64,000 nucleotides of DNA from Oscillospiraceae bacterium (lineage in GTDB: Bacteria > Bacillota > Clostridia > Oscillospirales > SIG627): the NCBI GenBank assembly GCA_015065085.1, contig SVQW01000001.1:517166-581165 (forward strand), written 5' to 3'. The notes under the pieces were generated by a model, which saw only the letters and a list, made by a program, of their open reading frames with translations, was not told where the DNA came from and ran no database searches. Positions 44,818 to 53,162 of the stretch are shown here, one piece after another (within the stretch, counting starts at the first letter, position 1; every line of letters begins with the position of its first letter). Both the position numbers and the translations under genes were made by a program.

Positions 44818-44849
44818 CCCGAAATTTTGTTGTTACATTTTATTTCGGG
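44818..44849 (-). promoter_or_regulatory. Hairpin overlapping the DUF4830 ribosome binding site
   Basis: On the minus strand cccgaaat pairs with atttcggg across a 16-base loop. The last three G of the 3' arm belong to the GGGAGGA ribosome site of the DUF4830 gene. The hairpin could lower its translation or mark the end of the ABC-F message. Confidence 0.4.
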
Positions 44850-44859
44850 TTAAAGAAAA

Positions 44860-46797
44860 TTATTCCGATGTTTTTAAAAATTCCTCGTACTCAATCGAGG
44901 TGTTCTCCCACTCACTGTACAGCTCCGCAAGCTTCGCTTCCAATTCCTGTTTTTCTTTCTCGATTTCCGCCAGCTTGACATAATTTGTGGCATGTTCAAT
45001 CATTTCAGCATCCGAAGCTGAAATTTTATTTTCGGTTTCGGATATTGCATCCTCCAGTTTTGCCAGACGCTTTTCAAGTTTACTGCGCGCTGACTTCAGT
45101 TCCTTTGAGAGAATATATTGTTGTTTTGACGTGATATTATCTGCTGTGTTACCTTTTTCTCCGCAAGTGCGGGAAAAATCGTTTATTCTCTTTTTATATT
45201 CAACAAAATCAACATATGAACCGCTGTATTCAAACGGCGAACCGGCAGGAATCATTTCGACTATTTTCGTAGCATACTTCTTTATAAAGTATCTGTCGTG
45301 TGAAACTGCAATAACCGTTCCCTCGAATCCTTCAAGAGCCTCTTCGAGCGCCTCACGGGAGTTAATGTCCAAGTGGTTGGTAGGCTCATCAAGAAGCAAT
45401 ACGTTTATGCGGGATGAAATAAGTTTTGCAAGAGTAAGTCTTGCTTTTTCTCCGCCCGAAAGATTTTTGACCTTCTTTTCTATATCGTCACCCTTGAACA
45501 GAAAAAGTGCCAACAGATTACGCACTTGTGTCTGGGTCATATCTTCGAACGAGTTCCAAAGCTCGTCAAGCACGGTGTTTTCGGGAATTAAGCCCTGATA
45601 CTCCTGGTCATAGTACCCTATAACCGTATTTGTACCAAAGGTAAACATACCGCTTTCCGGTTTATATTTTTCACGCAAAAGCTTAAGAAAGGTAGATTTT
45701 CCGCTACCGTTTGAACCAATCACAAATACCTTATCTCCCCTTTTTACTTCCAGGGAGAAATCACGAAAAAGGCATTTTTCTCCGAAGCTCATGCCCAGTC
45801 CGCGCACAGAAAGCACATCGTTACCCGACGGTGGCGCATTATTGAATGAAAATCTTATTTTATCGGGAAGATTTTCGGGTTTATCCACCTTTACCATTCT
45901 GTCAAGAGCCTTCTGTCGGCTTTCCGCCGCAATTATATTTCGTTCACGGTTCCAACGGCGCTGTTGCTCGATATACGCCTCTATGCGAGCTATTTCCTTT
46001 TGTTGATTATTATAGTGGTGCATCTGAACTTCACGGTCTTTTTTCTTTTGCTCGGTAAAACTTGTGTAATTTCCGTTGTACATTTTACCGTGAGTGTTTT
46101 CTATTTCAAGGATTTTATTCACGGTGTTATCAAGGAAATATCTGTCATGCGATACAATTATAACCGTTTTGCGGTAATTCTTTATATATTCCTCCAGCCA
46201 TTCCGCGCTGCTCATATCGAGATGGTTTGTAGGCTCATCCAAAATGAGAAGTTCCGGTTCTACGAGCAAAAGCCTGCCCATAGCCACTGTTGTTTTCTGA
46301 CCGCCGCTCAAAATACTTACAGGAGAATCAATATACTTTTCAAGTCCCAACTGTTTAATCACACCGCGCGTTTTTGAACGAAACTCGTATCCTCCGTCAC
46401 GGGCATATTTTTCCGTAAGCTCGGAATAACGGCGGGCATTTTTGAGATGTTCTTCGCCGTCTGCTTCCAAGCGCATTTGCTCCTCAAGCTGTGAAATCTG
46501 TGCCTCAAGCTCCAAAAGCTCCGAAAAAACGCACAGCATTTCTTCAAAAACCGTACGCTCGGAGTCCCCTACTGCATACTGGTCCAGAAAACCAACCTTG
46601 CTGTCCTTGGCAATATATACACTGCCGTCGGTCATTTTATATTCGCCTGTTATTATTTTAACCAGCGAGCTCTTACCGGCGCCGTTCACACCAATAATTC
46701 CAAGCTTATCATTTTCTTCGATTGAGAAAGAGATTTTATCCAGTATAACGTCCACACCGTAGGACAAAGAAACGTCGCTTGCGCTTAATCTTATCAT
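44860..46797 (-). CDS. ABC-F family ATPase (ribosome-associated type)
   Basis: A 645-residue protein with two fused ABC domains and no membrane segment. Walker A loops are GVNGAGKSS and GSNGSGKST; signature motifs are LSGGQK and LSGGEK; the Walker B regions read LLILDEPTNHLDM and VLLLDEPTNHLDI. The linker between the domains is charged and helical (about residues 225-310), and a C-terminal coiled coil (about 545-640, KLEKRLAKLEDAISETENK) is present as in Uup/YdiF. ABC-F proteins act on the ribosome E site. A start at 46797 fits AAAGG better than a longer frame to 46827. Resistance-type and housekeeping-type members cannot be told apart here. Confidence 0.93.
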   Translation of the reverse strand: MIRLSASDVSLSYGVDVILDKISFSIEENDKLGIIGVNGAGKSSLVKIITGEYKMTDGSVYIAKDSKVGFLDQYAVGDSERTVFEEMLCVFSELLELEAQISQLEEQMRLEADGEEHLKNARRYSELTEKYARDGGYEFRSKTRGVIKQLGLEKYIDSPVSILSGGQKTTVAMGRLLLVEPELLILDEPTNHLDMSSAEWLEEYIKNYRKTVIIVSHDRYFLDNTVNKILEIENTHGKMYNGNYTSFTEQKKKDREVQMHHYNNQQKEIARIEAYIEQQRRWNRERNIIAAESRQKALDRMVKVDKPENLPDKIRFSFNNAPPSGNDVLSVRGLGMSFGEKCLFRDFSLEVKRGDKVFVIGSNGSGKSTFLKLLREKYKPESGMFTFGTNTVIGYYDQEYQGLIPENTVLDELWNSFEDMTQTQVRNLLALFLFKGDDIEKKVKNLSGGEKARLTLAKLISSRINVLLLDEPTNHLDINSREALEEALEGFEGTVIAVSHDRYFIKKYATKIVEMIPAGSPFEYSGSYVDFVEYKKRINDFSRTCGEKGNTADNITSKQQYILSKELKSARSKLEKRLAKLEDAISETENKISASDAEMIEHATNYVKLAEIEKEKQELEAKLAELYSEWENTSIEYEEFLKTSE

Positions 46798-46879
46798 AGA
46801 GATGTTGCCTTTCGTGTTACTGAACAATAATGTAATTCAAACGATTAAAAACGTATATACATTATTATACCGATTTATT

Positions 46880-46908
46880 ATTTTATCACAATTATTATTT
46901 TTTGTCAA
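46880..46908 (-). promoter_or_regulatory. Promoter of the ABC-F gene
   Basis: On the minus strand TTGACA (46908-46903), 17 bases, TAAAAT (46885-46880). The leader would be about 75 bases. The -35 box lies just before the ribosome site of the divergent S66 peptidase gene. Confidence 0.7.
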
Positions 46909-46922
46909 CAACGGAGGAGAAA

Positions 46923-47831
46923 ATGAGCATTATCAAGCCGAAAATGTTGAAACCAGGAAACACAATAGGAGTGATTGCCCCGGCAAGTCCCAGAGCGCAG
47001 GATATAACAGAAAAATACTGCAAAATGCTATCTTCCTGCGGTTACAACGTACTTCTGGGAGAAAGCTCTTTAGCCAGCAACGGGTACCTTGCAGGAAGTG
47101 ACAAGGTGCGTGCCAACGACCTGATGAATATGTTTGAAAATCCCGAAGTGAACGCGGTATTTTGTTTGAGAGGCGGTTATGGATGTACGAGAATACTGGA
47201 AATGATTGATTTTGAAATAATAAAAAACAATCCGAAAATTTTTTTGGGATTCAGCGATATTACAGCTTTGCATAATTCAATAAACCGTTTTTGCAAGCTT
47301 GTGACATTTCACGGGCCATCGGTTACAAACTGCCAATGGGGCAGCTATGATTTCAGATTCAGAGAATGCATACGTGTTCTGAGCGGCGGAAATTCTTATT
47401 TAAAGTGGAAACATGAATACAATTACAAGCCGGTGCGTGGAATCATATGCGGAGGCAATCTCACTCTTGTCGAGTCCCTGATCGGAACTGCGTACGAAGT
47501 TGATGTATCAGATAAAATTCTGCTTCTTGAGGATGTAGGTGAAAAAAACTACTCCATTGACCGTCGGCTGAACCACCTGAAAATGGCCGGTTATTTTGAC
47601 AAATGTCGTGCTGTTATCTTCGGACAATTCACTGAAGGGGACGACCATATTCAAGACGGAAATATATCTGTCGGTCAGATTATCGAAGATATTGTAGTGC
47701 CATGCGGTAAGCCGATTATGACGGGTGCCATGTTCGGGCATATAATAAACAATCCCACAATTCCAATGGGAATTGCGGGATATATAAAAAACCATGTTTT
47801 ATATACATCGTCTGCAGTAAATGCAGATTGA
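46923..47831 (+). CDS. LD-carboxypeptidase, peptidase S66 family
   Basis: A 302-residue cytoplasmic LD-carboxypeptidase, which releases the terminal D-alanine from murein tetrapeptides during wall recycling; MccF-like self-immunity proteins share the fold. The nucleophile serine is in FLGFSDITALHN (near residue 114), the glutamate in LEDVGEK region (near 208), and the histidine in MFGHIINNPTIPMG (near 274). GGAGGAG directly precedes the ATG at 46923, so I prefer this over a start at 46902. It runs convergently into sigK with 3 bases between the stops. Confidence 0.88.
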   Translation: MSIIKPKMLKPGNTIGVIAPASPRAQDITEKYCKMLSSCGYNVLLGESSLASNGYLAGSDKVRANDLMNMFENPEVNAVFCLRGGYGCTRILEMIDFEIIKNNPKIFLGFSDITALHNSINRFCKLVTFHGPSVTNCQWGSYDFRFRECIRVLSGGNSYLKWKHEYNYKPVRGIICGGNLTLVESLIGTAYEVDVSDKILLLEDVGEKNYSIDRRLNHLKMAGYFDKCRAVIFGQFTEGDDHIQDGNISVGQIIEDIVVPCGKPIMTGAMFGHIINNPTIPMGIAGYIKNHVLYTSSAVNAD

Positions 47832-47834
47832 TAT

Positions 47835-48536
47835 CTATATATAATTTCGCGTCTTATTGATATATTCTTTTAGTTTGTCCAGTGCCGATTTTTCCAATCG
47901 TGATACGTAAGAGCGCGATATTCCCAGTCGTTTAGCAACTTCACGCTGAGTTATGGGCGGTGAAGAACCCAGCCCGTAACGAAGCGTAACAATATCTTTT
48001 TCGCGCTCGGTGAGCCTTGTACTTATTCCACGGATTATAAGTTCACTTTTACTCTTGATATCAATGTTTTCGACAATATCGTCATCATAGCTGATAATAT
48101 CCATGTATGTAAGCGGATTCCCATCCTTATCGACTTCTATTGGCTCATTGATAGAGGTTTCATTTGAAATTTTCTTCTGACTTCTGAAATACATAAGAAT
48201 TTCATTTTGAAGGCATTTGCCTGCATATGTTGCAAATCTTGTTCCGTTATTGATATCATATGAATCAATTGCCTTTATAAGTCCGATAGTTCCTATGGAT
48301 ATTAAATCCTCCTGATCGCGACAGGAAGTGTAATATTTTTTTATAATATGCGCCACAAGTCTAAGATTGCGCTCTATCAATATTCTGCGCGCGTCAGCAT
48401 CCCCCTGCCGTGCTAACACAAAAAATTTTCTTTCTTCTTCCGCACTGAGAGGTGGCGGAAATGCGGAATTACCCGTAATTTTTAGAAACAGAAACAAAAA
48501 ATTGCTGAGCAAAGAAGCCATAACACCGATAAGCAT
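47835..48536 (-). CDS. sigK: Sporulation sigma factor SigK (mother-cell late)
   Basis: A 233-residue sigma-70-type factor matching pro-sigma-K: a hydrophobic N-terminal leader (MLIGVMASLLSNFLFLFLKIT) that is cut by SpoIVFB in the family, FPPPLS, then region 2 (NLRLVAHIIKKYY, DLISIGTIGLIKAIDSY) and region 4 (LTEREKDIVTLRYGL, ITQREVAKRLGISRSYVSRLEKSALDKL). GGAGGTG lies 7 bases before the ATG. The gene is continuous, with no skin prophage, so the split seen in some sporeformers is absent. It is probably controlled by sigma-E; a GCATAAGAT sequence lies about 35-45 bases upstream but the -35 is weak. Confidence 0.95.
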   Translation of the reverse strand: MLIGVMASLLSNFLFLFLKITGNSAFPPPLSAEEERKFFVLARQGDADARRILIERNLRLVAHIIKKYYTSCRDQEDLISIGTIGLIKAIDSYDINNGTRFATYAGKCLQNEILMYFRSQKKISNETSINEPIEVDKDGNPLTYMDIISYDDDIVENIDIKSKSELIIRGISTRLTEREKDIVTLRYGLGSSPPITQREVAKRLGISRSYVSRLEKSALDKLKEYINKTRNYI

Positions 48537-48652
48537 AGCATTTCACCTCCGAAATAGTTAGTAATATCTTATGCCGCGTCGAAAAGAAAATACACCGTTT
48601 TTTATGTGATTTGTTTTTTTTCGTTATTTGCTTTAAAAATATTGCAAAACTA

Positions 48653-48681
48653 TTGCATTTATTCGTGATTTGACATATAAT
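48653..48681 (+). promoter_or_regulatory. Promoter of ppx-ppk
   Basis: TTGCAT (48653-48658), 17 bases, TATAAT (48676-48681), about 25 bases before the ppx start. Confidence 0.72.
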
Positions 48682-48705
48682 AAATATATATGAAACAATC
48701 GGGAT

Positions 48706-49611
48706 GTGATTACAATATTATATTCTGTAATAGATATAGGTTCCAACACCATCAGACTTGTGACATACGATTTGTCAAAGAATAATTGCAAAGCGGTATA
48801 CACAGATTACAGAGCCTTGGGGCTTGTTTCGGAAATCGAAAACGATGTACTCAAGGAAAAAGCTGTCGATGAGCTTTGCAAAACCCTGGCTTTTTTCAAA
48901 AACAGCTCTCCAAAAGGTGCCGTTATTATGGCTTTCGCAACGGCATTTATGAGAGTAATTTCCAATTCTGCGCAGGTCATACAGCGTATTGTTGACGAAA
49001 CAGGCATAGAAATTGAAGTTCTTTCAGAGGAAAAAGAAGCTCTGTATTCATTCAAAGGCGTAATTAGTTCAATTTCCGGTTGCAGCCGCGGAATTGTCTC
49101 CGACCTTGGCGGCGGCTCGTGCGAATTTATCCGTTTTTCCGAAAGCACTCCCACCGAGCATACTAGTTTCAAATTCGGGTGCGTAAAGCTCTTTAAAATG
49201 TTTGTAAGCGGAGACGAATTCCCGAAAAGTGAAGAAATAACCGATATATACAATCACGTAACAAACGAAATACAAAAAACCTGCTGGCTAAAAGACAATT
49301 CAGTTCTTATTATGACCGGCGGAACCGCCAGAGCAGTCGCTCAGATGGATAACTTTTTTAATCAAAAAGCTCTTCCGCTTTCCAATTACACTCTCACAAA
49401 AGAAGCATTCAACGCTCTTTACAACGCTTTTACTTCTTTTGACAAAAAATATACCGACTTTATTTTCAGGGCGCTGAACGGAAGAATAAAAACTATATAC
49501 CCAGGCATTGTGGCCATAAAAGCCATTTCAGATTTTATAAATTGCGATAAAATAATCATAAGCACCGAAGGCGTGCGCGAGGGTTATTTATCTGACAAAC
49601 TCAGGAGGTAA
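48706..49611 (+). CDS. ppx: Exopolyphosphatase (Ppx/GppA family)
   Basis: A 301-residue ASKHA-fold phosphatase. The N-terminal motif VIDIGSNTIRLVTYD and the central IVSDLGGGSCEF are the two nucleotide/phosphate loops; GTDR-like GGTARAV follows. It should degrade polyphosphate or pppGpp. The start is a GTG (48706) with a weak ribosome site. It ends 2 bases before ppk. At 301 residues it lacks the C-terminal half of E. coli Ppx, as in other Ppx1-like clostridial forms. Confidence 0.9.
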   Translation: MITILYSVIDIGSNTIRLVTYDLSKNNCKAVYTDYRALGLVSEIENDVLKEKAVDELCKTLAFFKNSSPKGAVIMAFATAFMRVISNSAQVIQRIVDETGIEIEVLSEEKEALYSFKGVISSISGCSRGIVSDLGGGSCEFIRFSESTPTEHTSFKFGCVKLFKMFVSGDEFPKSEEITDIYNHVTNEIQKTCWLKDNSVLIMTGGTARAVAQMDNFFNQKALPLSNYTLTKEAFNALYNAFTSFDKKYTDFIFRALNGRIKTIYPGIVAIKAISDFINCDKIIISTEGVREGYLSDKLRR

Positions 49612-49613
49612 AT

Positions 49614-51650
49614 GTGTATAATTCTTTTATAAACCGTGAGCTTTCCTGGCTGAAATTTAATCAAAGGGTTCTTAAAGAATCCCTCTGCCCCACCAACCCG
49701 ACATTTGAGAAAATTAAATTCGTCTCAATTTTTAATTCAAATTTGGATGAATTTTTCATGATACGCGTAGGAAGCCTTCACGACCGTTCGCTTCTCAGCG
49801 AAATCCCCGTAGACAATAAAACCGGACTCAATGCGCTTGAACAGCTTGAAGATATATTTTCAGCAGTCAAGCCGTTGTACGAGGAATACGACAACTGCTT
49901 TGAAAAAGTCAGCGAAGAACTGAAACAAAACGGCATCGAATATTGCGATATTCCTTCTCTTTCCAAGAATGAAAAGGAAGAGATAAAAAAGGTTTTTAAG
50001 AAAGATATTTTCCCACTGCTTTCACCTCAGATAATAGACCCTACCCACCCATTTCCGCATCTTGAAAACAAAAAAATATACATTGTCGCTGACCTATTAT
50101 CGGGTGATAAAAAAAGCGTGGGTATTATACCGCTCAGCAATGTTATACCGAGATTGTTTTTCCTTGACACAAGCAAGGACAGAATAAAATATGTCCTTGC
50201 GGAAAACATTTTAGAGTATTTCATCAAGCAGATTTTCAAGGTATACAAGGTAACTTCATCTGCTATAATCCGTGTAACACGTAATGCCGATATTGCCGTT
50301 GCCGATACTTTTTCGGACGACGACATAGATTACCGTGCATATATGAAAGAAATACTGAAAAAACGTGAAAAGCTTGCGCCTGTACGTCTTGAAATTGTAA
50401 AAGGCGGTGAAAAACTTGAGGAATATTTACGTTCCAAGCTTTCGCTCTCCCCTGCTCAGTGTTACACTGCCCGCGCACCGCTTGATATGAGTTATATCTG
50501 GTCGCTTGAGGACAAGCTGACCGAAAGCATGAAGATTTCATTACTTCATAAACCGCTATCTCCTCAATGGCCGCAGGAAATACGCCAAAAAATGTCGGTC
50601 ATAAATCAGGTTGATGAGCGAGATTTTCTGCTGCGTTACCCGTATGACAGCATGAAGCCATATCTTAATATGCTCAGCGAAGCAGCATTTGACCCACAGG
50701 TGGTAAGTATCAAAATCACACTTTACCGCCTCAGCTCTTCTTCTCAGGTAATTCAGCATCTTTGCGATGCGGCTGAAAACGGCAAAGAAGTAACGGTACT
50801 GGTTGAACTTAAAGCGCGCTTTGACGAAGCCAACAACATTCACTGGTCAAAGCGCCTTTCGGACGCCGGATGCCGTGTTATTTACGGAATCGAGGGCTAC
50901 AAGGTACACTCAAAAATAACACTTGTAACCCGTCAAACGGACGATGGCATTAAATATACCGTTCATATAGGAACGGGAAATTACAACGAAAAGACCGCAC
51001 GGCTGTATACAGATGTCGGCATTCTCACTTCACGTGAGGAAATAGCGGAAGATGCAGTTCGATTTTTCCATGATCTTACAATTTCAAACCTTAACGGAAG
51101 GTATAAAAAACTTCTTGTTGCCCCACACAGCTTTAAAACAAAAATCATTTCGCTGATACGTGCCGAAGCAGACAAAGCACGCCGTGGCAGAAAAGGTATC
51201 ATAAAGCTGAAATTGAACAGTATTACTGACAAAGAGATTATGCTTGAGCTCATTGCCGCCGCACAGGCCGGCGTAAAAATCAAAATGCTCGTACGCGGTA
51301 TATGCTGTCTTTGCCCCGGCATTGAAAATGTTACGGAAAATATTGATATTATCAGTATTGTCGGCCGTTATCTCGAGCATTCACGTATATATGTCTTTGG
51401 TGAAAAGCGCTCACGCAAGCTTTATATAAGTTCCGCCGACTTTATGACGCGAAACACATCTCGACGAGTTGAAATAGCTGCTCCAATACTTGATTCCGAT
51501 ATAGCTGACCGTCTCGAAGAAATGCTGGAATTACAATTCAGCGACAATGTTAAAGCGCACAGACTGTTATCGGACAAGAGCTATGAAAAAATATGTGCTC
51601 CGCAGGACGGAGAGGAAATCAATTCTCAAATGGAATTTTACAATCACTAA
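49614..51650 (+). CDS. ppk1: Polyphosphate kinase 1
   Basis: A 678-residue kinase that builds polyphosphate from ATP. The start FINRELSWLKFNQRVL, the autophosphorylated histidine in YKVHSKITLVTR (near residue 437) and the second histidine in RYLEHSRIYVF (near 588) are intact. KITLYRLSSSSQVIQHL and IGTGNYNEKTARLYTD are core motifs. A GTG start follows AGGAGG by 5 bases and lies 2 bases after ppx, so the synthesising and degrading enzymes form one operon. Confidence 0.96.
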   Translation: MYNSFINRELSWLKFNQRVLKESLCPTNPTFEKIKFVSIFNSNLDEFFMIRVGSLHDRSLLSEIPVDNKTGLNALEQLEDIFSAVKPLYEEYDNCFEKVSEELKQNGIEYCDIPSLSKNEKEEIKKVFKKDIFPLLSPQIIDPTHPFPHLENKKIYIVADLLSGDKKSVGIIPLSNVIPRLFFLDTSKDRIKYVLAENILEYFIKQIFKVYKVTSSAIIRVTRNADIAVADTFSDDDIDYRAYMKEILKKREKLAPVRLEIVKGGEKLEEYLRSKLSLSPAQCYTARAPLDMSYIWSLEDKLTESMKISLLHKPLSPQWPQEIRQKMSVINQVDERDFLLRYPYDSMKPYLNMLSEAAFDPQVVSIKITLYRLSSSSQVIQHLCDAAENGKEVTVLVELKARFDEANNIHWSKRLSDAGCRVIYGIEGYKVHSKITLVTRQTDDGIKYTVHIGTGNYNEKTARLYTDVGILTSREEIAEDAVRFFHDLTISNLNGRYKKLLVAPHSFKTKIISLIRAEADKARRGRKGIIKLKLNSITDKEIMLELIAAAQAGVKIKMLVRGICCLCPGIENVTENIDIISIVGRYLEHSRIYVFGEKRSRKLYISSADFMTRNTSRRVEIAAPILDSDIADRLEEMLELQFSDNVKAHRLLSDKSYEKICAPQDGEEINSQMEFYNH

Positions 51651-51675
51651 CTTCACCGGAAAGGAATTTTAAAAA

Positions 51676-52389
51676 ATGGTAACTATCATCGGACGCGGAC
51701 ACGGCGGTACACGTGCCATGTCGCATACTCTTACCCAGAGCGGATACTATATGGGTGCTAATATCAACAAATCCGGAGATCTTATACCTCCCGACGATAT
51801 GTACGAGGCTTGCCGTGTTTTTGGCAAATATGTAACATATAAAGGTAATTTCGAATGGGATTTTTCAAAGGTTCTTGAAATGGATCCCACCCCAGAATTT
51901 GTAAGACTGGTAGAAAGCTTTTTATCAAGCGTTCTCAAGTCCGATAATCCAAACAAAGGCTGGAAGCTTCCGGAAACCGTATTGTGTTTTCCATGGATAC
52001 TTAAAATGTTCCCGGATATTAAGTATATCAAGTGGGTACGCGACCCCCGTGACAGTATTCTTTCCGGTCACGTCACCGACGACCTGCACGACTTCAACAT
52101 TGATTATGATACTACCGACAATATTCGCATAAAACGTGCCATCAGCTGGAAATACCAACGTGAAATAATGCACGCAACACCTGAGCCCAAAAACTGCATC
52201 AGCGTAAGATTCGAGGATTTTGTTTTTGACCAGGACAACCAGCTTAAGCGAATAGGCGAATTTCTGGGCACTCCGCTTGCAAAAATTGAAATGCGTCCCG
52301 ATTCCGTAGGAAGATACAAAAACGATACCGATATTCATATGTTTGACTTTTTCAAAGATGACATGGATGAGTGCGGATACGAATATTGA
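51676..52389 (+). CDS. Sulfotransferase family protein
   Basis: A 237-residue P-loop protein. The 5'-phosphosulfate loop reads IIGRGHGGTRAMSHTL at residues 4-19 and the 3'-phosphate motif is IKWVRDPRDSILSG near residue 118. Both are typical of PAPS-dependent sulfotransferases. The usual substrate is a sugar or lipid hydroxyl. Sulfotransferases are uncommon in Bacillota; I could not identify PAPS synthesis genes in the window. It follows ppk by 25 bases on the same strand and shares its terminator. Confidence 0.8.
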   Translation: MVTIIGRGHGGTRAMSHTLTQSGYYMGANINKSGDLIPPDDMYEACRVFGKYVTYKGNFEWDFSKVLEMDPTPEFVRLVESFLSSVLKSDNPNKGWKLPETVLCFPWILKMFPDIKYIKWVRDPRDSILSGHVTDDLHDFNIDYDTTDNIRIKRAISWKYQREIMHATPEPKNCISVRFEDFVFDQDNQLKRIGEFLGTPLAKIEMRPDSVGRYKNDTDIHMFDFFKDDMDECGYEY

Positions 52390-52399
52390 ATATAAAACA

Positions 52400-52435
52400 A
52401 AAAAAGTGCTGAGTCTTTTGACTCAGCACTTTTTT
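52400..52435. terminator. Bidirectional intrinsic terminator
   Basis: A 16-bp perfect stem (aaaaaagtgctgagtc and complement) with a TTTT loop. It separates the convergent sulfotransferase and thioesterase genes and overlaps the stop codon of the latter by two bases. Confidence 0.93.
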
Positions 52436-53162
52436 ATTCAAGAACAAATTTTCCCTCAAAGCAAGTGTGCCCTTTGGTAAGGTTTTCAGCATAATAATAC
52501 ACTTCTTTGCCGAAGGAATACACACTGACTTCAAGTTCATCATCCAGTAATGCCTCACCGCGGAAATTAATCTGCAGAAGCTTAAAATAATCTGCTCCAA
52601 TACCTCGTGGGATAAAATCCAGCATTATATCGGCATAATTGGTATTGTTAAGATGCATATTCTCATCCAGGTCAGACAGCATAACCTTTCTGCTGAACGT
52701 ACCGCAGAAAGCGGCCTCATCAGGGTGAACTATACGACGTTCAAGCTCTACATCCCTTGCGGGTATTTCCGGATTGCCTGCAACAGGAACCGGCAGTTGA
52801 GACGGACGTACGGGACTTCTTCGGCTGAAGCTCATAAGAGCCCATTGTGCCGAGGCATACCCAACGACATTATCGCCGCATGATATCTCATAGTCACGTA
52901 TAAATGTGACACCTTTGATTTCTTTCTGCCAGCTTTTGATATCTATAATATCCCCTGTTTTTACTTTGTCAAACATTTCCAACTTGAGCTTGGTTATGAT
53001 AAACACCATATCATGCTCACGCAAAAGCTTGTATGTGGCTCCGAACGAGTCACTGTCCAAGCCTGCGACAGTCTGCATATACCTCATAAGGTACGATGGT
53101 TTTATGGTACCGTTATGGCAAAGCTCATAGGAATATATCTTTTTTTGTAATGTATACGCCAT
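52434..53162 (-). CDS. Acyl-ACP thioesterase (FatA/FatB-like, PF01643)
   Basis: A 242-residue double hot-dog enzyme. The first hot-dog covers about residues 5-130 (SYLMRYMQTVAGLDSDSFG, FIITKLKLEMFD, KGVTFIRDYEI), the second about 150-240 (DLDENMHLNNTNYADIMLDFIP, with the N-x-H-x-N type catalytic motif, here NMHLNN). It releases free fatty acids from acyl-ACP. Its start overlaps the ATPase stop as TAATG, so it is translated with the cation ATPase. A link between metal export and fatty acid release is unexpected and not explained. Confidence 0.88.
   Translation of the reverse strand: MAYTLQKKIYSYELCHNGTIKPSYLMRYMQTVAGLDSDSFGATYKLLREHDMVFIITKLKLEMFDKVKTGDIIDIKSWQKEIKGVTFIRDYEISCGDNVVGYASAQWALMSFSRRSPVRPSQLPVPVAGNPEIPARDVELERRIVHPDEAAFCGTFSRKVMLSDLDENMHLNNTNYADIMLDFIPRGIGADYFKLLQINFRGEALLDDELEVSVYSFGKEVYYYAENLTKGHTCFEGKFVLE

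Noticed and set aside
48537..48600. Sigma-E promoter of sigK
   Set aside because: GCATAAGAT could be a -10, but the -35 partner is weak; mentioned only in the gene entry.
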